Both the position numbers and the translations under genes were made by a program. DNA of 64,000 bases from Thalassotalea algicola (GTDB lineage Bacteria > Pseudomonadota > Gammaproteobacteria > Enterobacterales > Alteromonadaceae), in NCBI RefSeq assembly GCF_012932965.1, contig NZ_JABBXH010000003.1, positions 620,001 through 684,000 on the forward strand, in the 5' to 3' direction. Position 1 is the first letter of the stretch. Each line of letters opens with the position of its first letter. Under the pieces are notes generated by a model. The model made no database searches. It had not been told where the DNA came from and saw only the letters and a program-made list of their open reading frames with translations. Shown piece after piece: positions 28,580 through 39,623 of the stretch.

Positions 28580-28734
28580 GTTTGTAAAATTACGTTTAAA
28601 TCTACAAACTTAAAAATTAAGCACAAAAGTTAAATACGCTAGCGTCTCATCAATGAATACGTTCCGTTTTAGGTCTTTGACTTCTGACAAGTTAAGGGTT
28701 AGTTTAGCCTAGCCTTTAACGAGTATTTATCAGC

Positions 28735-30327
28735 ATGTACACCAGTTTTTTCGGACTTAATGACGTTCCATTTTCAATAGCTCCTAACCCAGATTACTTA
28801 TTTTTAGGTGATCGTCACAAGGAAGCCTTAGCTCATTTAACTTATGGCTTAGGTGATACAGGTGGCTTTGTTTTATTAACCGGCGAGGTTGGAACTGGAA
28901 AAACGACCTTGAGTAGACGGTTACTAGAGCAACTACCTGAAAATACACAAGTCGCTTTTATTCTTAATCCGACACTGTCTTGCTTAGAGTTATTAGCAAC
29001 TATTTGTGATGAACTAAAAGTTCGATACAAGAAAACCGGCACAACACTTAAGTACTTAACCGACAAAATACAGCAGAAGCTTTTAAGTAATCAAAGTAAT
29101 GATATCAATACGTTATTGATTATTGACGAAGCACAGCACTTACAGCCAGAAGTATTAGAGCAGCTACGCTTGCTAACTAACTTAGAAACGAATACAAAAA
29201 AACTGTTGCAGGTGGTGTTAATAGGGCAGCCAGAACTACAACAATTATTGCAGCGACGCGATTTAAGACAATTAGCGCAGCGAATTACAGCTCGTTATCA
29301 CTTGCTGCCTTTAACACGTGCAGAAGTTGCAGAATATATCAAACATCGGTTAACGGTAGCTGATTGCCATCGACCTTTGTTCAATGATGGCGCTATTGCG
29401 CTGATCCATAAGATTTCCAAAGGGATCCCTCGTCTTATTAATTTACTCTGTGATAGGGCGCTGGCAACCGCTTATGGCCGTAATGACTCGATTGTAACTC
29501 GAAAAGTTGTGTTAATTGCTTCACAGCAAGCACTAGGGAGCGAATATCATTTGACGCCGTGGTGGCAAAATAAAAAAATTATCGCCGTTAGCGTAGCAGC
29601 GAATTTAATTATTTTATTAGGTGCAGCGTATTTACTTGGCAGTAACTATCAAGTAAATGAAAGTAAGATAGTTTCTGATAAATCTGAAGCATCAGAACAG
29701 TTAGTAGTTACAACAACTAATACGGAACTTATTGCAGCTTCACCAGAGCATATTTTGAAAAACAATGACTTACCATCAGGTAATGTCATTGAGCCTGAAG
29801 TTTCACATGACAAGTTAGCAGGCAATATTGAATCGCTAGAGAAAAGTTCACCTGCTGATGCTCGCGCCCAAACTCGTAACGTGTTGAGTGACCCAACTAC
29901 TCATTCGGCAACTAAAGCAACATTAGAAATTGACACTACACCTGCAATTCAAGCGCAACAAGACCAAGACATTGCTTTCGAAGTGAGTCAAGTCGATGGT
30001 GTTTCTGATGATTTATTGGCTAAATTTCAACAAGCCATTGATGAAACCCAAGATTTGCCTGTCTCAAATGCGTTAGAAAATGAGCAGCAAGAAATTCCTT
30101 CATTATTAGATATGCCAAGCCATATTCAAAATAGGGTGCCAGCACTGCAATTTGAAGTCCATATTTTTGCAACCGATGGCAATGGCTGGGTTAGAGTAAA
30201 TGGCCGTGAACGTTATGAAGGGGATGTATTAGCTGGCAGAGTGGTGTTAAATAAAATCACTCCAGATACAGTAATATTAGCGCTAGATGGCGAACAATTT
30301 TCACTGCCCGCGCTCTCTAGCTGGTAG
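28735..30327 (+). CDS. GspA/ExeA-type AAA ATPase fused to a GspB-type C-terminal domain
   Basis: 530-aa protein. Residues 1-270 are an ExeA-family ATPase opening MYTSFFGLNDVPFSIAPNP, with Walker A TGEVGTGKTT (49-58) and Walker B LLIIDEAQH (DE at 131-132). One membrane helix follows at about 282-302. A low-complexity periplasmic linker leads to a C-terminal domain (about 467-530: VPALQFEVHIF, VRVNGRERYEGD, ITPDTVILALDGEQFSLPA) matching the type II secretion GspB domain. In Aeromonas, ExeA and ExeB are separate proteins that place the secretin through peptidoglycan; ExeA there ends in a peptidoglycan-binding domain, not seen here. No other secretion genes are nearby. Confidence 0.82.
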   Translation: MYTSFFGLNDVPFSIAPNPDYLFLGDRHKEALAHLTYGLGDTGGFVLLTGEVGTGKTTLSRRLLEQLPENTQVAFILNPTLSCLELLATICDELKVRYKKTGTTLKYLTDKIQQKLLSNQSNDINTLLIIDEAQHLQPEVLEQLRLLTNLETNTKKLLQVVLIGQPELQQLLQRRDLRQLAQRITARYHLLPLTRAEVAEYIKHRLTVADCHRPLFNDGAIALIHKISKGIPRLINLLCDRALATAYGRNDSIVTRKVVLIASQQALGSEYHLTPWWQNKKIIAVSVAANLIILLGAAYLLGSNYQVNESKIVSDKSEASEQLVVTTTNTELIAASPEHILKNNDLPSGNVIEPEVSHDKLAGNIESLEKSSPADARAQTRNVLSDPTTHSATKATLEIDTTPAIQAQQDQDIAFEVSQVDGVSDDLLAKFQQAIDETQDLPVSNALENEQQEIPSLLDMPSHIQNRVPALQFEVHIFATDGNGWVRVNGRERYEGDVLAGRVVLNKITPDTVILALDGEQFSLPALSSW

Positions 30328-30376
30328 TAAGTAGTTGGTTAGCGCTAACCATTAGTTTGCGAACAACTGCTAGCTC

Positions 30377-31612
30377 TTAATGCTCAAACGCGGTTTTAAA
30401 GAAACTCAATAAATTGATGTTAAATTCTTCTGGGCGAATGCATTTGTCAATCTGATCTTTATACTTTGATTGGCTTAAGTCTATATCTTCAATCGCAATA
30501 GCTTGATTTAACCTTGAATTATAAAACACTTTGACGATTGGATGAGTGGGTTTCGCTTTGTTTAATTCACTAATTAAACCAATTTTCCCGCTATTGAGTT
30601 GAACTAAAGTACCGACTGGATATACCCCTAAACATTGAATGAACTTTTCTACAAGCTCTTCATCATAGCCAGTAGCGGATTCTTGAATTAACGTTTTAAA
30701 CGCATTTACTGGATGAACTGCATCTTGATAGCACCGGTCTGAAATCATCGCATCATAGCTATCAACAATCGCCATCATACGGCCAAATTTACTGATTTCA
30801 TCACCTTTTAATGCTTTGGGATAACCACTGCCATCTAGTCGTTCATGATGCTCTCTTAATACGGTCATGACAATATGCGATATCTGTGGGGTATCTTCTA
30901 AGATTTTTGCGCCTAGTGCGACGTGGGTTTTTATAATCCCTTCTTCCTTAGCCGACAGTGCAGTAGGTTTATTAAGAATATCATTAGGTAAAAAAACTTT
31001 GCCGATATCGTGTAAAAATGCGCCTAATGTGAGTTGTTCTATTACGTCTCGTTCAAACTTTAAATGCTTGGCAAATATTGCCATCAAAATAGAGCAATTT
31101 AGCGAGTGCTCCATTAAATAATCGCTTTTAGAGCGCAGGCGAGATAAACAGGCTAATGCGTCTTGGTTTCTAAAAATGGAATCCACCATGGCATCAGTTG
31201 TTTCTCTAACTTCATCGGCATCAACTGACTTGTCTGCTTGTACATTGCCTAGGATTTTACTTTGTAAATTTTTAGCATTGCCATATAAAGCCTGTGCTTG
31301 CTTTAGTTCGTCTTCTAGCGATATTACTTTCTTTCGTCCGACTTTATTAAGCTTAGTTAATGGGCTAGAGCTTATGCTAGGCATAACTTTGTCTACTTCT
31401 TCCGCAGCCTTTTGCTTAAGAGGGTCGATTACAACCTTTTTGATCCCGGCCTCTTTTAACTGCATCACTTTAGCTACGCTTAGCACATAACCTTCAGACT
31501 TTAAAATAAAGCCTTTGTCTTGATAGGAAATTGATTTGACATACATACCCGGCCTTAATTGGGCAATGGGTATTTCTTTGAAATTTTGTGAAGAATTGTC
31601 ACTTGGCATCAT
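30377..31612 (-). CDS. HD-GYP cyclic-di-GMP phosphodiesterase with DUF3391 N-terminus
   Basis: 411-aa protein. The N-terminal region (about 10-65, IPIAQLRPGMYVKSISYQ) is the DUF3391 type. The HD-GYP domain has FLHDIGK (His201-Asp202), then HHERLDGSGYP with an intact GYP signature, and ends in RMMAIVDSYDAMISDR. All key residues for c-di-GMP hydrolysis appear present. No membrane segment or sensor domain is seen, so it should be cytoplasmic. It converges on the ExeA-like gene, with a 16-bp palindrome between them. Confidence 0.9.
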   Translation of the reverse strand: MMPSDNSSQNFKEIPIAQLRPGMYVKSISYQDKGFILKSEGYVLSVAKVMQLKEAGIKKVVIDPLKQKAAEEVDKVMPSISSSPLTKLNKVGRKKVISLEDELKQAQALYGNAKNLQSKILGNVQADKSVDADEVRETTDAMVDSIFRNQDALACLSRLRSKSDYLMEHSLNCSILMAIFAKHLKFERDVIEQLTLGAFLHDIGKVFLPNDILNKPTALSAKEEGIIKTHVALGAKILEDTPQISHIVMTVLREHHERLDGSGYPKALKGDEISKFGRMMAIVDSYDAMISDRCYQDAVHPVNAFKTLIQESATGYDEELVEKFIQCLGVYPVGTLVQLNSGKIGLISELNKAKPTHPIVKVFYNSRLNQAIAIEDIDLSQSKYKDQIDKCIRPEEFNINLLSFFKTAFEH

Positions 31613-31649
31613 AATGCTCTATATTGCTGATGCCAAGTGGTTCGTAACA

Positions 31650-32246
31650 TTACTGCCAATTTGCCAGTTTTGTCTCGAAAGTTTCGATGGCATCGAGTTT
31701 TTTTAAGGTCCAGCCAACACTATCTACTCCATTTTCTAGACAATATTGGTGAAATTTATCTAAGGAGAAAGTGTAGCATTTATTATCATGGGTGACTTTA
31801 TTATTAAGTAAATCAACCGTCAACGAATTTGCATTGCCATTGCAAGCCTCAAATAACTCATTAATCTCTTCGTTAGCCAATTTAATCGGTAATATACCGA
31901 TATTGATACAGTTGGCATAGAAAATATCTGCAAAGCTTGGTGCAATAATAACTTTAAATCCGAATTCTTGTAATGCCCAAGGTGCATGTTCGCGACTTGA
32001 ACCACATCCAAAGTTTTCGCGTGCTAATAAGATACTGGCGCCTTGATATTGTGGTGCATTTAAAATGAAATCTGGGTTAGGTTGAGTACCTTCTCCATCT
32101 AAGTATCGCCAGTCATGAAAAGCATGCTGACCAAAGCCCACCCGTTCAGTTTTTTGTAAAAATTGTTTTGGAATAATGGCGTCGGTATCGACATTCGCAA
32201 TATCTAAAGGAACAACCAAGCCAGAGTGGGTTGAAAATTTATCCAT
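31650..32246 (-). CDS. leuD: 3-Isopropylmalate dehydratase small subunit
   Basis: 198-aa swivel subunit of isopropylmalate isomerase. It shows [15 protein letters not shown] near the N-terminus and [15 protein letters not shown], the substrate-binding signature. With LeuC it isomerises 2-isopropylmalate to 3-isopropylmalate. Last gene of leuABCD, 13 bp after leuC. Confidence 0.96.
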   Translation of the reverse strand: MDKFSTHSGLVVPLDIANVDTDAIIPKQFLQKTERVGFGQHAFHDWRYLDGEGTQPNPDFILNAPQYQGASILLARENFGCGSSREHAPWALQEFGFKVIIAPSFADIFYANCINIGILPIKLANEEINELFEACNGNANSLTVDLLNNKVTHDNKCYTFSLDKFHQYCLENGVDSVGWTLKKLDAIETFETKLANWQ

Positions 32247-32259
32247 GGGTTTTCTCCTC

Positions 32260-33693
32260 TTATGCTTGGTTAAAATTGGTTAAGTCGACAAATCGACCAG
32301 CTATTGCCGCAGCAGCAGCCATTTCCGGGCTAACTAAATGAGTACGGCTACCACGACCTTGTCTACCTTCAAAATTGCGATTTGACGTAGAGGCACAACG
32401 ATCTCCTTCTGCTAGTTTATCGTCGTTCATACCTAAACACATAGAGCAACCAGGTAGGCGCCATTCAAAGCCTGCGTTGGTAAATATTTGAGCTAAACCT
32501 TCTTGTTCTGCTTGCTCACGAACGCGATAAGAACCTGGAACGACAATCGCATCAACCTTGTCTGAAACATGCTTACCTTGCTTAGCAAATTCTGATACAA
32601 CAGATGCTGCTGCACGTAAGTCTTCTATGCGAGAATTGGTACATGAGCCGATAAACACTTTGTTAATTTCGATATCGGTGATTTTAGTACCGGCTTCAAG
32701 GCCCATATAAGCTAAAGCCTTAATGCATGAATCTTTTTCTACTTGCTCAGTAAAGTCATCTGGAGATGGCACTTCAGCGTCAATAGTAGTAACTTGACCA
32801 GGTGTTGTCCCCCAAGTGACTTGCGCTTTAATGTCTTTGGCTTCTAACACTAATTCTGCATCGAATGTCGCTTCATCATCAGTTTTTAATGTTTTCCAAT
32901 TTGCTACTGCTGCATCCCAGTCAGCTAATTTAGGCGCATATTCTTTATGTTGCAAATAATCAAAAGTCGTTTGATCAGGTGCAATTAAGCCTGCTTTGGC
33001 ACCAAACTCTATACTCATATTACAGATAGTCATGCGCTCTTCCATGGAAAGTGCAGTGATAGCGTCGCCGCAATACTCAACTACATAACCTGTTGCTCCT
33101 GCACTTCCTGTCTTGCCGATAATTGCTAATATAATGTCTTTAGCGCTAATGCCAGGAGCGACTTGGCCACGTACTTCAATTTTCATGGTTTTAGCTTTGG
33201 TTTGACGCAATGTTTGTGTTGCCAAAACATGCTCAACTTCAGATGTACCAATACCAAATGCTAAAGCACCAACAGCGCCATGTGTTGCTGTATGGGAGTC
33301 GCCGCAAACTATAATTTGCCCAGGTTGTGTAATACCTAACTCAGGCCCCATGACATGAACAATACCTTGGTTTTTATGGCCCATTCCAAATAGCTTAATG
33401 CCAAAGTCTTCACAATTTTTTTCTAACGTTCTTAATTGGTTAGCAGCACCTTCACCTGCGGCATCAATCGCTACTGAACGAGTCGATATGTTGTGGTCCA
33501 TAGTTGCGATAGTTTTATCTGGTCTACGAACTGGACGGTTATGAAATTTCAAGTTAGCAAAAGCTTGCGGAGAAGTTACTTCATGAATTAAATGACGGTC
33601 TACATACAAAAGCGGTGTTTCACCTGGTGTATCGTCAACGATATGGCGTTGCCACAATTTTTCATACAAGGTTGTTGCATTGGTTGTCGACAT
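32260..33693 (-). CDS. leuC: 3-Isopropylmalate dehydratase large subunit
   Basis: 477-aa aconitase-family subunit. It has [20 protein letters not shown], the first cluster ligand in FIGSCTNSR and the other two in CSMCLGMN, which together hold the [4Fe-4S] cluster. The [17 protein letters not shown] signature lies near the end. Full length. 2 bp after leuB and 13 bp before leuD, so operonic. Confidence 0.96.
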   Translation of the reverse strand: MSTTNATTLYEKLWQRHIVDDTPGETPLLYVDRHLIHEVTSPQAFANLKFHNRPVRRPDKTIATMDHNISTRSVAIDAAGEGAANQLRTLEKNCEDFGIKLFGMGHKNQGIVHVMGPELGITQPGQIIVCGDSHTATHGAVGALAFGIGTSEVEHVLATQTLRQTKAKTMKIEVRGQVAPGISAKDIILAIIGKTGSAGATGYVVEYCGDAITALSMEERMTICNMSIEFGAKAGLIAPDQTTFDYLQHKEYAPKLADWDAAVANWKTLKTDDEATFDAELVLEAKDIKAQVTWGTTPGQVTTIDAEVPSPDDFTEQVEKDSCIKALAYMGLEAGTKITDIEINKVFIGSCTNSRIEDLRAAASVVSEFAKQGKHVSDKVDAIVVPGSYRVREQAEQEGLAQIFTNAGFEWRLPGCSMCLGMNDDKLAEGDRCASTSNRNFEGRQGRGSRTHLVSPEMAAAAAIAGRFVDLTNFNQA

Positions 33694-33695
33694 GA

Positions 33696-34793
<1,098 letters not shown>

Positions 34794-36359
34794 CTAACTA
34801 TTTGAAACTTTTCGATTCGCTTTTTGTTCGCGAATATTCTGTATTTGTTTAGCTCTGTGAATGGCGTTTAAAGCAGAAATTAACGCTTGACCTGATGCTT
34901 CGATAACATCGGTAGCAATGCCGTAACCATGGAAGTTTCGTTGTTGCCAATGAACAACGATATTGGCTACGCCAAGGCCATCTTCACCTTCACCTTTATT
35001 GGAAATTTTGTAATCTGCCACTTCAATATCATCATTGATACATTTCTTAATGGCTTGATAAAGCGCATCAACAGGACCGTTACCCGTAGCCGACTCCATC
35101 ATTTGTTCGTCACCAACGGCTAACTTCACGCCGGCAGTTGCAAATTTACTGGTACCAGATTGTACTTGTAAGTCTTCAATGCGGTAGTGCTCTTTAGTGT
35201 CATGTTGTTGAATGTTGAATAATAAAGCTTCTAAATCATCATCGAACACTTGCCCTTTTTTATCCGCTAACTTCAAGAAGTCCGTGTATAGGGTGTCTAA
35301 ATCAAAATCACTTTCTTGATAGCCTAGGCTTTCCATGCGGTGCTTAATTACATGACGACCGCTACGAGAAGTTAAGTTCAACTTAGTTTTTGCAATTCCG
35401 ACACTTTCTGGCGTCATGATCTCATAGGTGTTGCTGGCTTTTAACATACCGTCTTGGTGAATACCTGAAGAATGACTAAATGCATTGCTACCAACAATGG
35501 CCTTATTGGGTTGCACTGGCATGTTACATAAGTGGCTTACTAACTTAGAGGTACGAGCAATTTCTTGATGATTTATTCCGGTATGTACTCCTAAAATATC
35601 AGCACGTGTTTTCATTATCATCGCAACTTCTTCTAATGAAGCATTACCGGCGCGCTCTCCAATACCATTAATGGTACATTCGATTTGTCTTGCACCTGCA
35701 TTTACTGCGGCAACAGAGTTGGCAACTGCTAGACCTAAATCGTTGTGGCAGTGGACAGAGATAATAGCTTGGTCAATATTGGGTACACGATTAAATAAGT
35801 TATCAATAATGCCGCCAAATTCATGAGGCAGTGTATAGCCGACCGTGTCGGGAATGTTAATGGTTGTAGCGCCCGCTTTAATTGCGTTTTCGACCATGCG
35901 ACACAAATTGTCAATTGGGGTGCGACCAGCATCTTCGCAAGAAAATTCAACATCATCGGTAAACTGTCTAGCATACTTAACGGCGTGAACTGCCATGGCT
36001 TCTACATCAGAAAAATCTTTACGTAATTTTTGCTGAACGTGGACATCAGATGTTGAAATAAAAGTGTGAATTCGAAATTGTTCGGCAACACTTAACGCGT
36101 CAGCACAAGCTTTTATATCGCCTTCAACCGCTCGAGATAGGCCACACACAATAGAGTTTTTTACAGTTTTTGCGATTTGTTGAACCGAATTAAAGTCACC
36201 TGGTGAAGAAACTGGAAAGCCAGCTTCAATGATGTCCACCCCTAAGCGCTCTATGGCTTGAGCAATTTGAAGTTTTTCATGCACTGATAAGCTTGCGGTT
36301 AATGCTTGTTCGCCATCGCGTAATGTGGTGTCAAAAATGATTACCTTGTTGTCCATCAT
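34794..36359 (-). CDS. leuA: 2-Isopropylmalate synthase
   Basis: 521-aa enzyme condensing acetyl-CoA with 2-ketoisovalerate, the committed step to leucine. The TIM barrel starts [17 protein letters not shown] and has metal ligands in [15 protein letters not shown]. The C-terminal part (from about residue 390) is the leucine-sensing regulatory domain with [12 protein letters not shown]. First structural gene of the operon, preceded by a leader peptide and attenuator, so it is controlled by both feedback and attenuation. Confidence 0.96.
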   Translation of the reverse strand: MMDNKVIIFDTTLRDGEQALTASLSVHEKLQIAQAIERLGVDIIEAGFPVSSPGDFNSVQQIAKTVKNSIVCGLSRAVEGDIKACADALSVAEQFRIHTFISTSDVHVQQKLRKDFSDVEAMAVHAVKYARQFTDDVEFSCEDAGRTPIDNLCRMVENAIKAGATTINIPDTVGYTLPHEFGGIIDNLFNRVPNIDQAIISVHCHNDLGLAVANSVAAVNAGARQIECTINGIGERAGNASLEEVAMIMKTRADILGVHTGINHQEIARTSKLVSHLCNMPVQPNKAIVGSNAFSHSSGIHQDGMLKASNTYEIMTPESVGIAKTKLNLTSRSGRHVIKHRMESLGYQESDFDLDTLYTDFLKLADKKGQVFDDDLEALLFNIQQHDTKEHYRIEDLQVQSGTSKFATAGVKLAVGDEQMMESATGNGPVDALYQAIKKCINDDIEVADYKISNKGEGEDGLGVANIVVHWQQRNFHGYGIATDVIEASGQALISALNAIHRAKQIQNIREQKANRKVSNS

Positions 36360-36410
36360 TCTTCCCTATATTTCCCAATTTGATCAAAGGTTTGCTAAGA
36401 ATGCGGGCAT

Positions 36411-36440
36411 AAAAAAACCCGCGGTTATTAGCGCGGGTTT
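36411..36440 (-). terminator. Attenuator terminator of the leu operon
   Basis: Minus-strand stem AAACCCGCG / CGCGGGTTT (9 bp) with an 8-nt loop, followed by seven T (36417-36411). It lies 19 bp after the leader peptide stop and about 50 bp before leuA, the place expected for an attenuator. Confidence 0.88.
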
Positions 36441-36458
36441 CTTAGTTATTCTTTACTT

Positions 36459-36536
36459 TTAAGCAACAACAAACCATCCGCGCATCTTTTTTGCGAGGAG
36501 GAGGTTAATAATTGTCGTTACGAAAATATTTTGCAT
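36459..36536 (-). CDS. leuL: leu operon leader peptide
   Basis: 25-aa frame from ATG at 36536 to TAA at 36459-36461, product MQNIFVTTIINLLLAKKMRG then WFVVA. It carries three consecutive CTC leucine codons, a codon otherwise uncommon in this AT-rich sequence. The three codons sit ahead of the attenuator hairpin, so stalling of the ribosome when leucyl-tRNA is scarce would favour the antiterminator. No strong ribosome site is visible before the ATG. Confidence 0.8.
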   Translation of the reverse strand: MQNIFVTTIINLLLAKKMRGWFVVA

Positions 36537-36540
36537 CTGA

Positions 36541-36890
36541 AAATAATTTTTAGAGTTTCTACTTAAAAGTTAATGAACATATTAGTAACTTAGTTGTTAG
36601 CCTAAAGTCAATAACTATTTTTTATTGATTGAATTTGTCGATATATAAGTTGGTTAACCGGCAACTAAACTACCAATTGAATCATTGGTAACTCTTTGTC
36701 TTTAATGATGTATTCAGATAATTTACATTTTTCATCGCGCAATTGTGCGCATCAGCCGTTTGGCTTTGATAGAATGATACGCGATGATTTTGCACGTTAT
36801 TATTGCTGTAGTTATTTTGTAATGTGCCAACTATAAATCAAATTTAATAAAATACACCCAAACTTAATCCATTAATGAGCGGCTAGCATT
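36541..36890. other. Divergent control region of leu operon and CDP-glycerol gene
   Basis: 350 bp without a credible gene. It must hold the leu promoter (minus) and the promoter for the gene at 36891 (plus). An inverted repeat TACCAAT-N6-ATTGGTA lies at 36671-36690, and GCGCA/TGCGC near 36745. No exact promoter hexamers could be fixed with confidence. Confidence 0.55.
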
Positions 36891-37928
36891 ATGTCAGCAA
36901 AGAAGTTTTTGCTTTATATTTCTCAAAACTATTCGTTTGCAATATTACGACCATTGCAGACGGCAATAAAAGCTAGAGGAGATGAAGTAAAATGGTTTGT
37001 AAAGGGGAATGACGTTAATTTGGATTTCTTTAAAGATGATGAGCATTGCTTACCTTCAGTCGATGACATCATGGCGTTTAAGCCTGATGCCATTTTTGTT
37101 CCGGGAAATATAATTCCTGATTTTTTACCGGGGTTGAAAGTAGCTGTATTTCATGGTTTTAATGTTGAAAAACGTTCCGATAGTCGAGGGCATTTTAATA
37201 TACGAGGGTGCTTTGATTTGTACTGCACTCAAGGTCCTAATACCACCAAACCTTTTCAAGAATTAGCAAAACAGCATGAGTTTTTTAGTGTAGCGGAAAC
37301 AGGCTGGCCGGCTGTTGATTCATTGCATGATTACCAACCACAACAGAATAAGAAACCTGTAGTGTTAATGTGCTCAACATTTTCTAAGCAGTTAAGTTGT
37401 GCGCCACATTTGTTCGAGCAAGTAAAAAAATTGAGTGCTAGCGGTCGGTGGCAATGGCTTGTGCAATTTCACCCTAAAATGGACTCTGCTGTTGTCGAAA
37501 AATATAAAAGTATTCAAAGTGAGCATTTAACATTTGTTGAAACAGATAATGTTTTACCACTATTACAACAGGCTGATGTCATGTTGTGTGATACTTCATC
37601 AGTGTTATTGATGTTTTTATTATTGAGTAAACCTGTAGTGACGTTTAAAAACTCCAACCCTAAAGACTATTTGGTGGATTTTGAACAGGCTGACCTGTTG
37701 GAAGAAAAAATTGCATTTGCGCTCACTAAACCGACTTACTTGATGGAAAAGATAACCGAATTTCAACGTCAAACCCATCCTTATAATGATGGTAAGTCGG
37801 CAGAGCGAGTATTAGGTGCTGTAGATGAGAGGTTGGCAGGGAGCCATCAACCGGTGAAAGCGAAACCCTTAAACTTAATCAGAACGTTTAAAGCACGCAA
37901 GCGTTTAAAGTATTGGAAATTTTGGTAA
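36891..37928 (+). CDS. CDP-glycerol glycerophosphotransferase family protein
   Basis: 345-aa protein of the teichoic-acid polymerase family. Conserved points are the KVAVFHGFNVEKR segment with the catalytic-type His-Gly, WLVQFHPKM in the second Rossmann half, and the nucleotide-site pattern ADVMLCDTSSVLLMFLLLSKPVVTF. The end is basic (LNLIRTFKARKRLKYWKFW) and may bind the membrane. Predicted to add glycerol-phosphate from CDP-glycerol to a lipid-linked surface glycan. Faces away from the leu operon; the other polymer genes follow on the opposite strand. Confidence 0.82.
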   Translation: MSAKKFLLYISQNYSFAILRPLQTAIKARGDEVKWFVKGNDVNLDFFKDDEHCLPSVDDIMAFKPDAIFVPGNIIPDFLPGLKVAVFHGFNVEKRSDSRGHFNIRGCFDLYCTQGPNTTKPFQELAKQHEFFSVAETGWPAVDSLHDYQPQQNKKPVVLMCSTFSKQLSCAPHLFEQVKKLSASGRWQWLVQFHPKMDSAVVEKYKSIQSEHLTFVETDNVLPLLQQADVMLCDTSSVLLMFLLLSKPVVTFKNSNPKDYLVDFEQADLLEEKIAFALTKPTYLMEKITEFQRQTHPYNDGKSAERVLGAVDERLAGSHQPVKAKPLNLIRTFKARKRLKYWKFW

Positions 37929-38071
37929 GTTCATTAAGGTGTGTTGAACTTTGGTAAATGTTTTCGCCGCCACATAAAGTGACTTATACAGAGCAAATTA
38001 ACAGCCATGCAGCTAGCTTTTACCAAAGAACAATACGTCCTGAACTCTATTGTGAAATTTTTTAGCAGAAG

Positions 38072-39616
38072 CTATTTTAAATTATATTCGACATTAAAGA
38101 AGATGTTGATGTCAGTATCGTCTTTTATATCGTTTTCAAATGTCGATTCGCTAAAACTTGCTCCTAACATGTAACGCCAGTTTTTATAGCTATATTGCAC
38201 CTTACCCGAAAGTTCCAGCAAGTCTTCTGCAATTGGGGTCAAGGTATTACCGATTAGTGGGTTTTCAGGTGCTTTATCGCTGTTATCTTTGTTGAGTTGC
38301 AACCAACGCAGTTTGAGTTGATAACCGATATTATCTTTTACTTGTGAAATGCCGCCAAAAACTACACTGGTAGCATCACTTTCATATAAGCTACCAATGG
38401 TTCTACCGTTGTAACGCATGCCTGTTTGATAGATATGGTGCTCGTAATAGCAGTCGCCTATTTCTGAGCTGCCATCGCCATTGTTGCCATCTCGACAAGT
38501 GGCATGGGTATCGGTCCACTCAGTAAATACTCGCCAGCTTCGCTCTAAGAGATTAACGCGGGTATCAAAGCCGAATTGATAGCGTTCTTCACCTAGTATG
38601 CTTAAACCACCTTTACTATCGCCGTCCTCAGCAAACGACGAAAAATAAAGGCCAATAGGGTGATTAAATAATGCTGTTGACCATCGAATATCATAGCCAG
38701 CCATTTGGTTACCAGGCTCTTGTCCAGCAGCACATTCCTCTTGACTTGGGCCGTTACCGCCACAATTATCCAGTCCTTTTAATACGTCCCAAAATGTACT
38801 TAAATCGCTTGGTCTTCCATTACCAGCCCATTGGGCTAAACGCGTTACTCCAACTTCCCAGTTTTGAGTCGGTCGAAAGTTGAATCTAAAGCCCCAAAGT
38901 AGAGTATCTTTAACGTCACGATCGTCGTCCATTTGTCCCATAAAGGTCGTTACTGTCCACGGAATTTTATGTGATGTGAATGGAATGGTGACCGGTGTGG
39001 CCGATTTACGTGATAGGGCGATCGCCGGCATTGGCCTAGCATTGTTTGTCATACTTAAGCTTGTATCCCAAGCTGGCCCCCACCATCTATCTTGCATGCC
39101 AAAAGATAGCACCCAATTGCCTAAATAGGCTGCGATATAGCTTTCATCATAGCTGAGCTTTTCGCCATCACTTGGTGAGTTGTTATATCGAGGCGAAAAC
39201 TTGAACGCGAAATGGTCTGTTAAGAAGCTCGTGTGAACTTGGAAGTTGGCACTATCACGGTAACTATCACCAAAACTTGTGTAACGGCTGTCTTGATTTG
39301 CTCCATTTACCTCAATGCGCTTTTGACTTTTTTTAGCCAATCTCAATTGGTGTCGGACATAGTAATAAGCATTGAGTGTTTCATCATCAAGTAAATGACT
39401 AGCCACTTGTGATAAATCTTGTGCTATGTCATGCCACATTAAAGGGAATGTAGTTGTTGGTGTCGTGATAATGTTTTGATCAGCCAGATGTTCAATACTC
39501 TCTCTTAAGAATATATCACTGGTATCTACCCATGGCTCAGCTGTAGTGACGTAACTGATACTGAGTAACGTAATAAGGGTAAGTATCTTATTTTTAAAAG
39601 AGTAAAATTTGGACAT
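38072..39616 (-). CDS. Wzi-like capsule assembly outer-membrane protein
   Basis: 514-aa predicted beta-barrel with a signal peptide (cut near YVTTAEPWVD). The body alternates polar and aromatic residues and has the Wzi-family landmarks LSFGMQDRWWGPAWDTSLSMTNNARPMPAIAL and the C-terminal strand ending in Phe-x-Val-x-Tyr-Asn-Leu-Lys. Wzi binds capsule at the cell surface. It is 7 bp after the cytidylyltransferase gene, linking it to the glycerol-phosphate polymer locus. The barrel call rests on pattern only. Confidence 0.8.
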   Translation of the reverse strand: MSKFYSFKNKILTLITLLSISYVTTAEPWVDTSDIFLRESIEHLADQNIITTPTTTFPLMWHDIAQDLSQVASHLLDDETLNAYYYVRHQLRLAKKSQKRIEVNGANQDSRYTSFGDSYRDSANFQVHTSFLTDHFAFKFSPRYNNSPSDGEKLSYDESYIAAYLGNWVLSFGMQDRWWGPAWDTSLSMTNNARPMPAIALSRKSATPVTIPFTSHKIPWTVTTFMGQMDDDRDVKDTLLWGFRFNFRPTQNWEVGVTRLAQWAGNGRPSDLSTFWDVLKGLDNCGGNGPSQEECAAGQEPGNQMAGYDIRWSTALFNHPIGLYFSSFAEDGDSKGGLSILGEERYQFGFDTRVNLLERSWRVFTEWTDTHATCRDGNNGDGSSEIGDCYYEHHIYQTGMRYNGRTIGSLYESDATSVVFGGISQVKDNIGYQLKLRWLQLNKDNSDKAPENPLIGNTLTPIAEDLLELSGKVQYSYKNWRYMLGASFSESTFENDIKDDTDINIFFNVEYNLK

Positions 39617-39623
39617 TCGTAGC

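Noticed and set aside
28691-28720. Imperfect hairpin GTTAAGGGTTAG/CTAGCCTTTAAC before the ExeA-like gene
   Set aside because: Two non-Watson-Crick positions, no U run and no conserved element recognised; probably leader structure of no special meaning.
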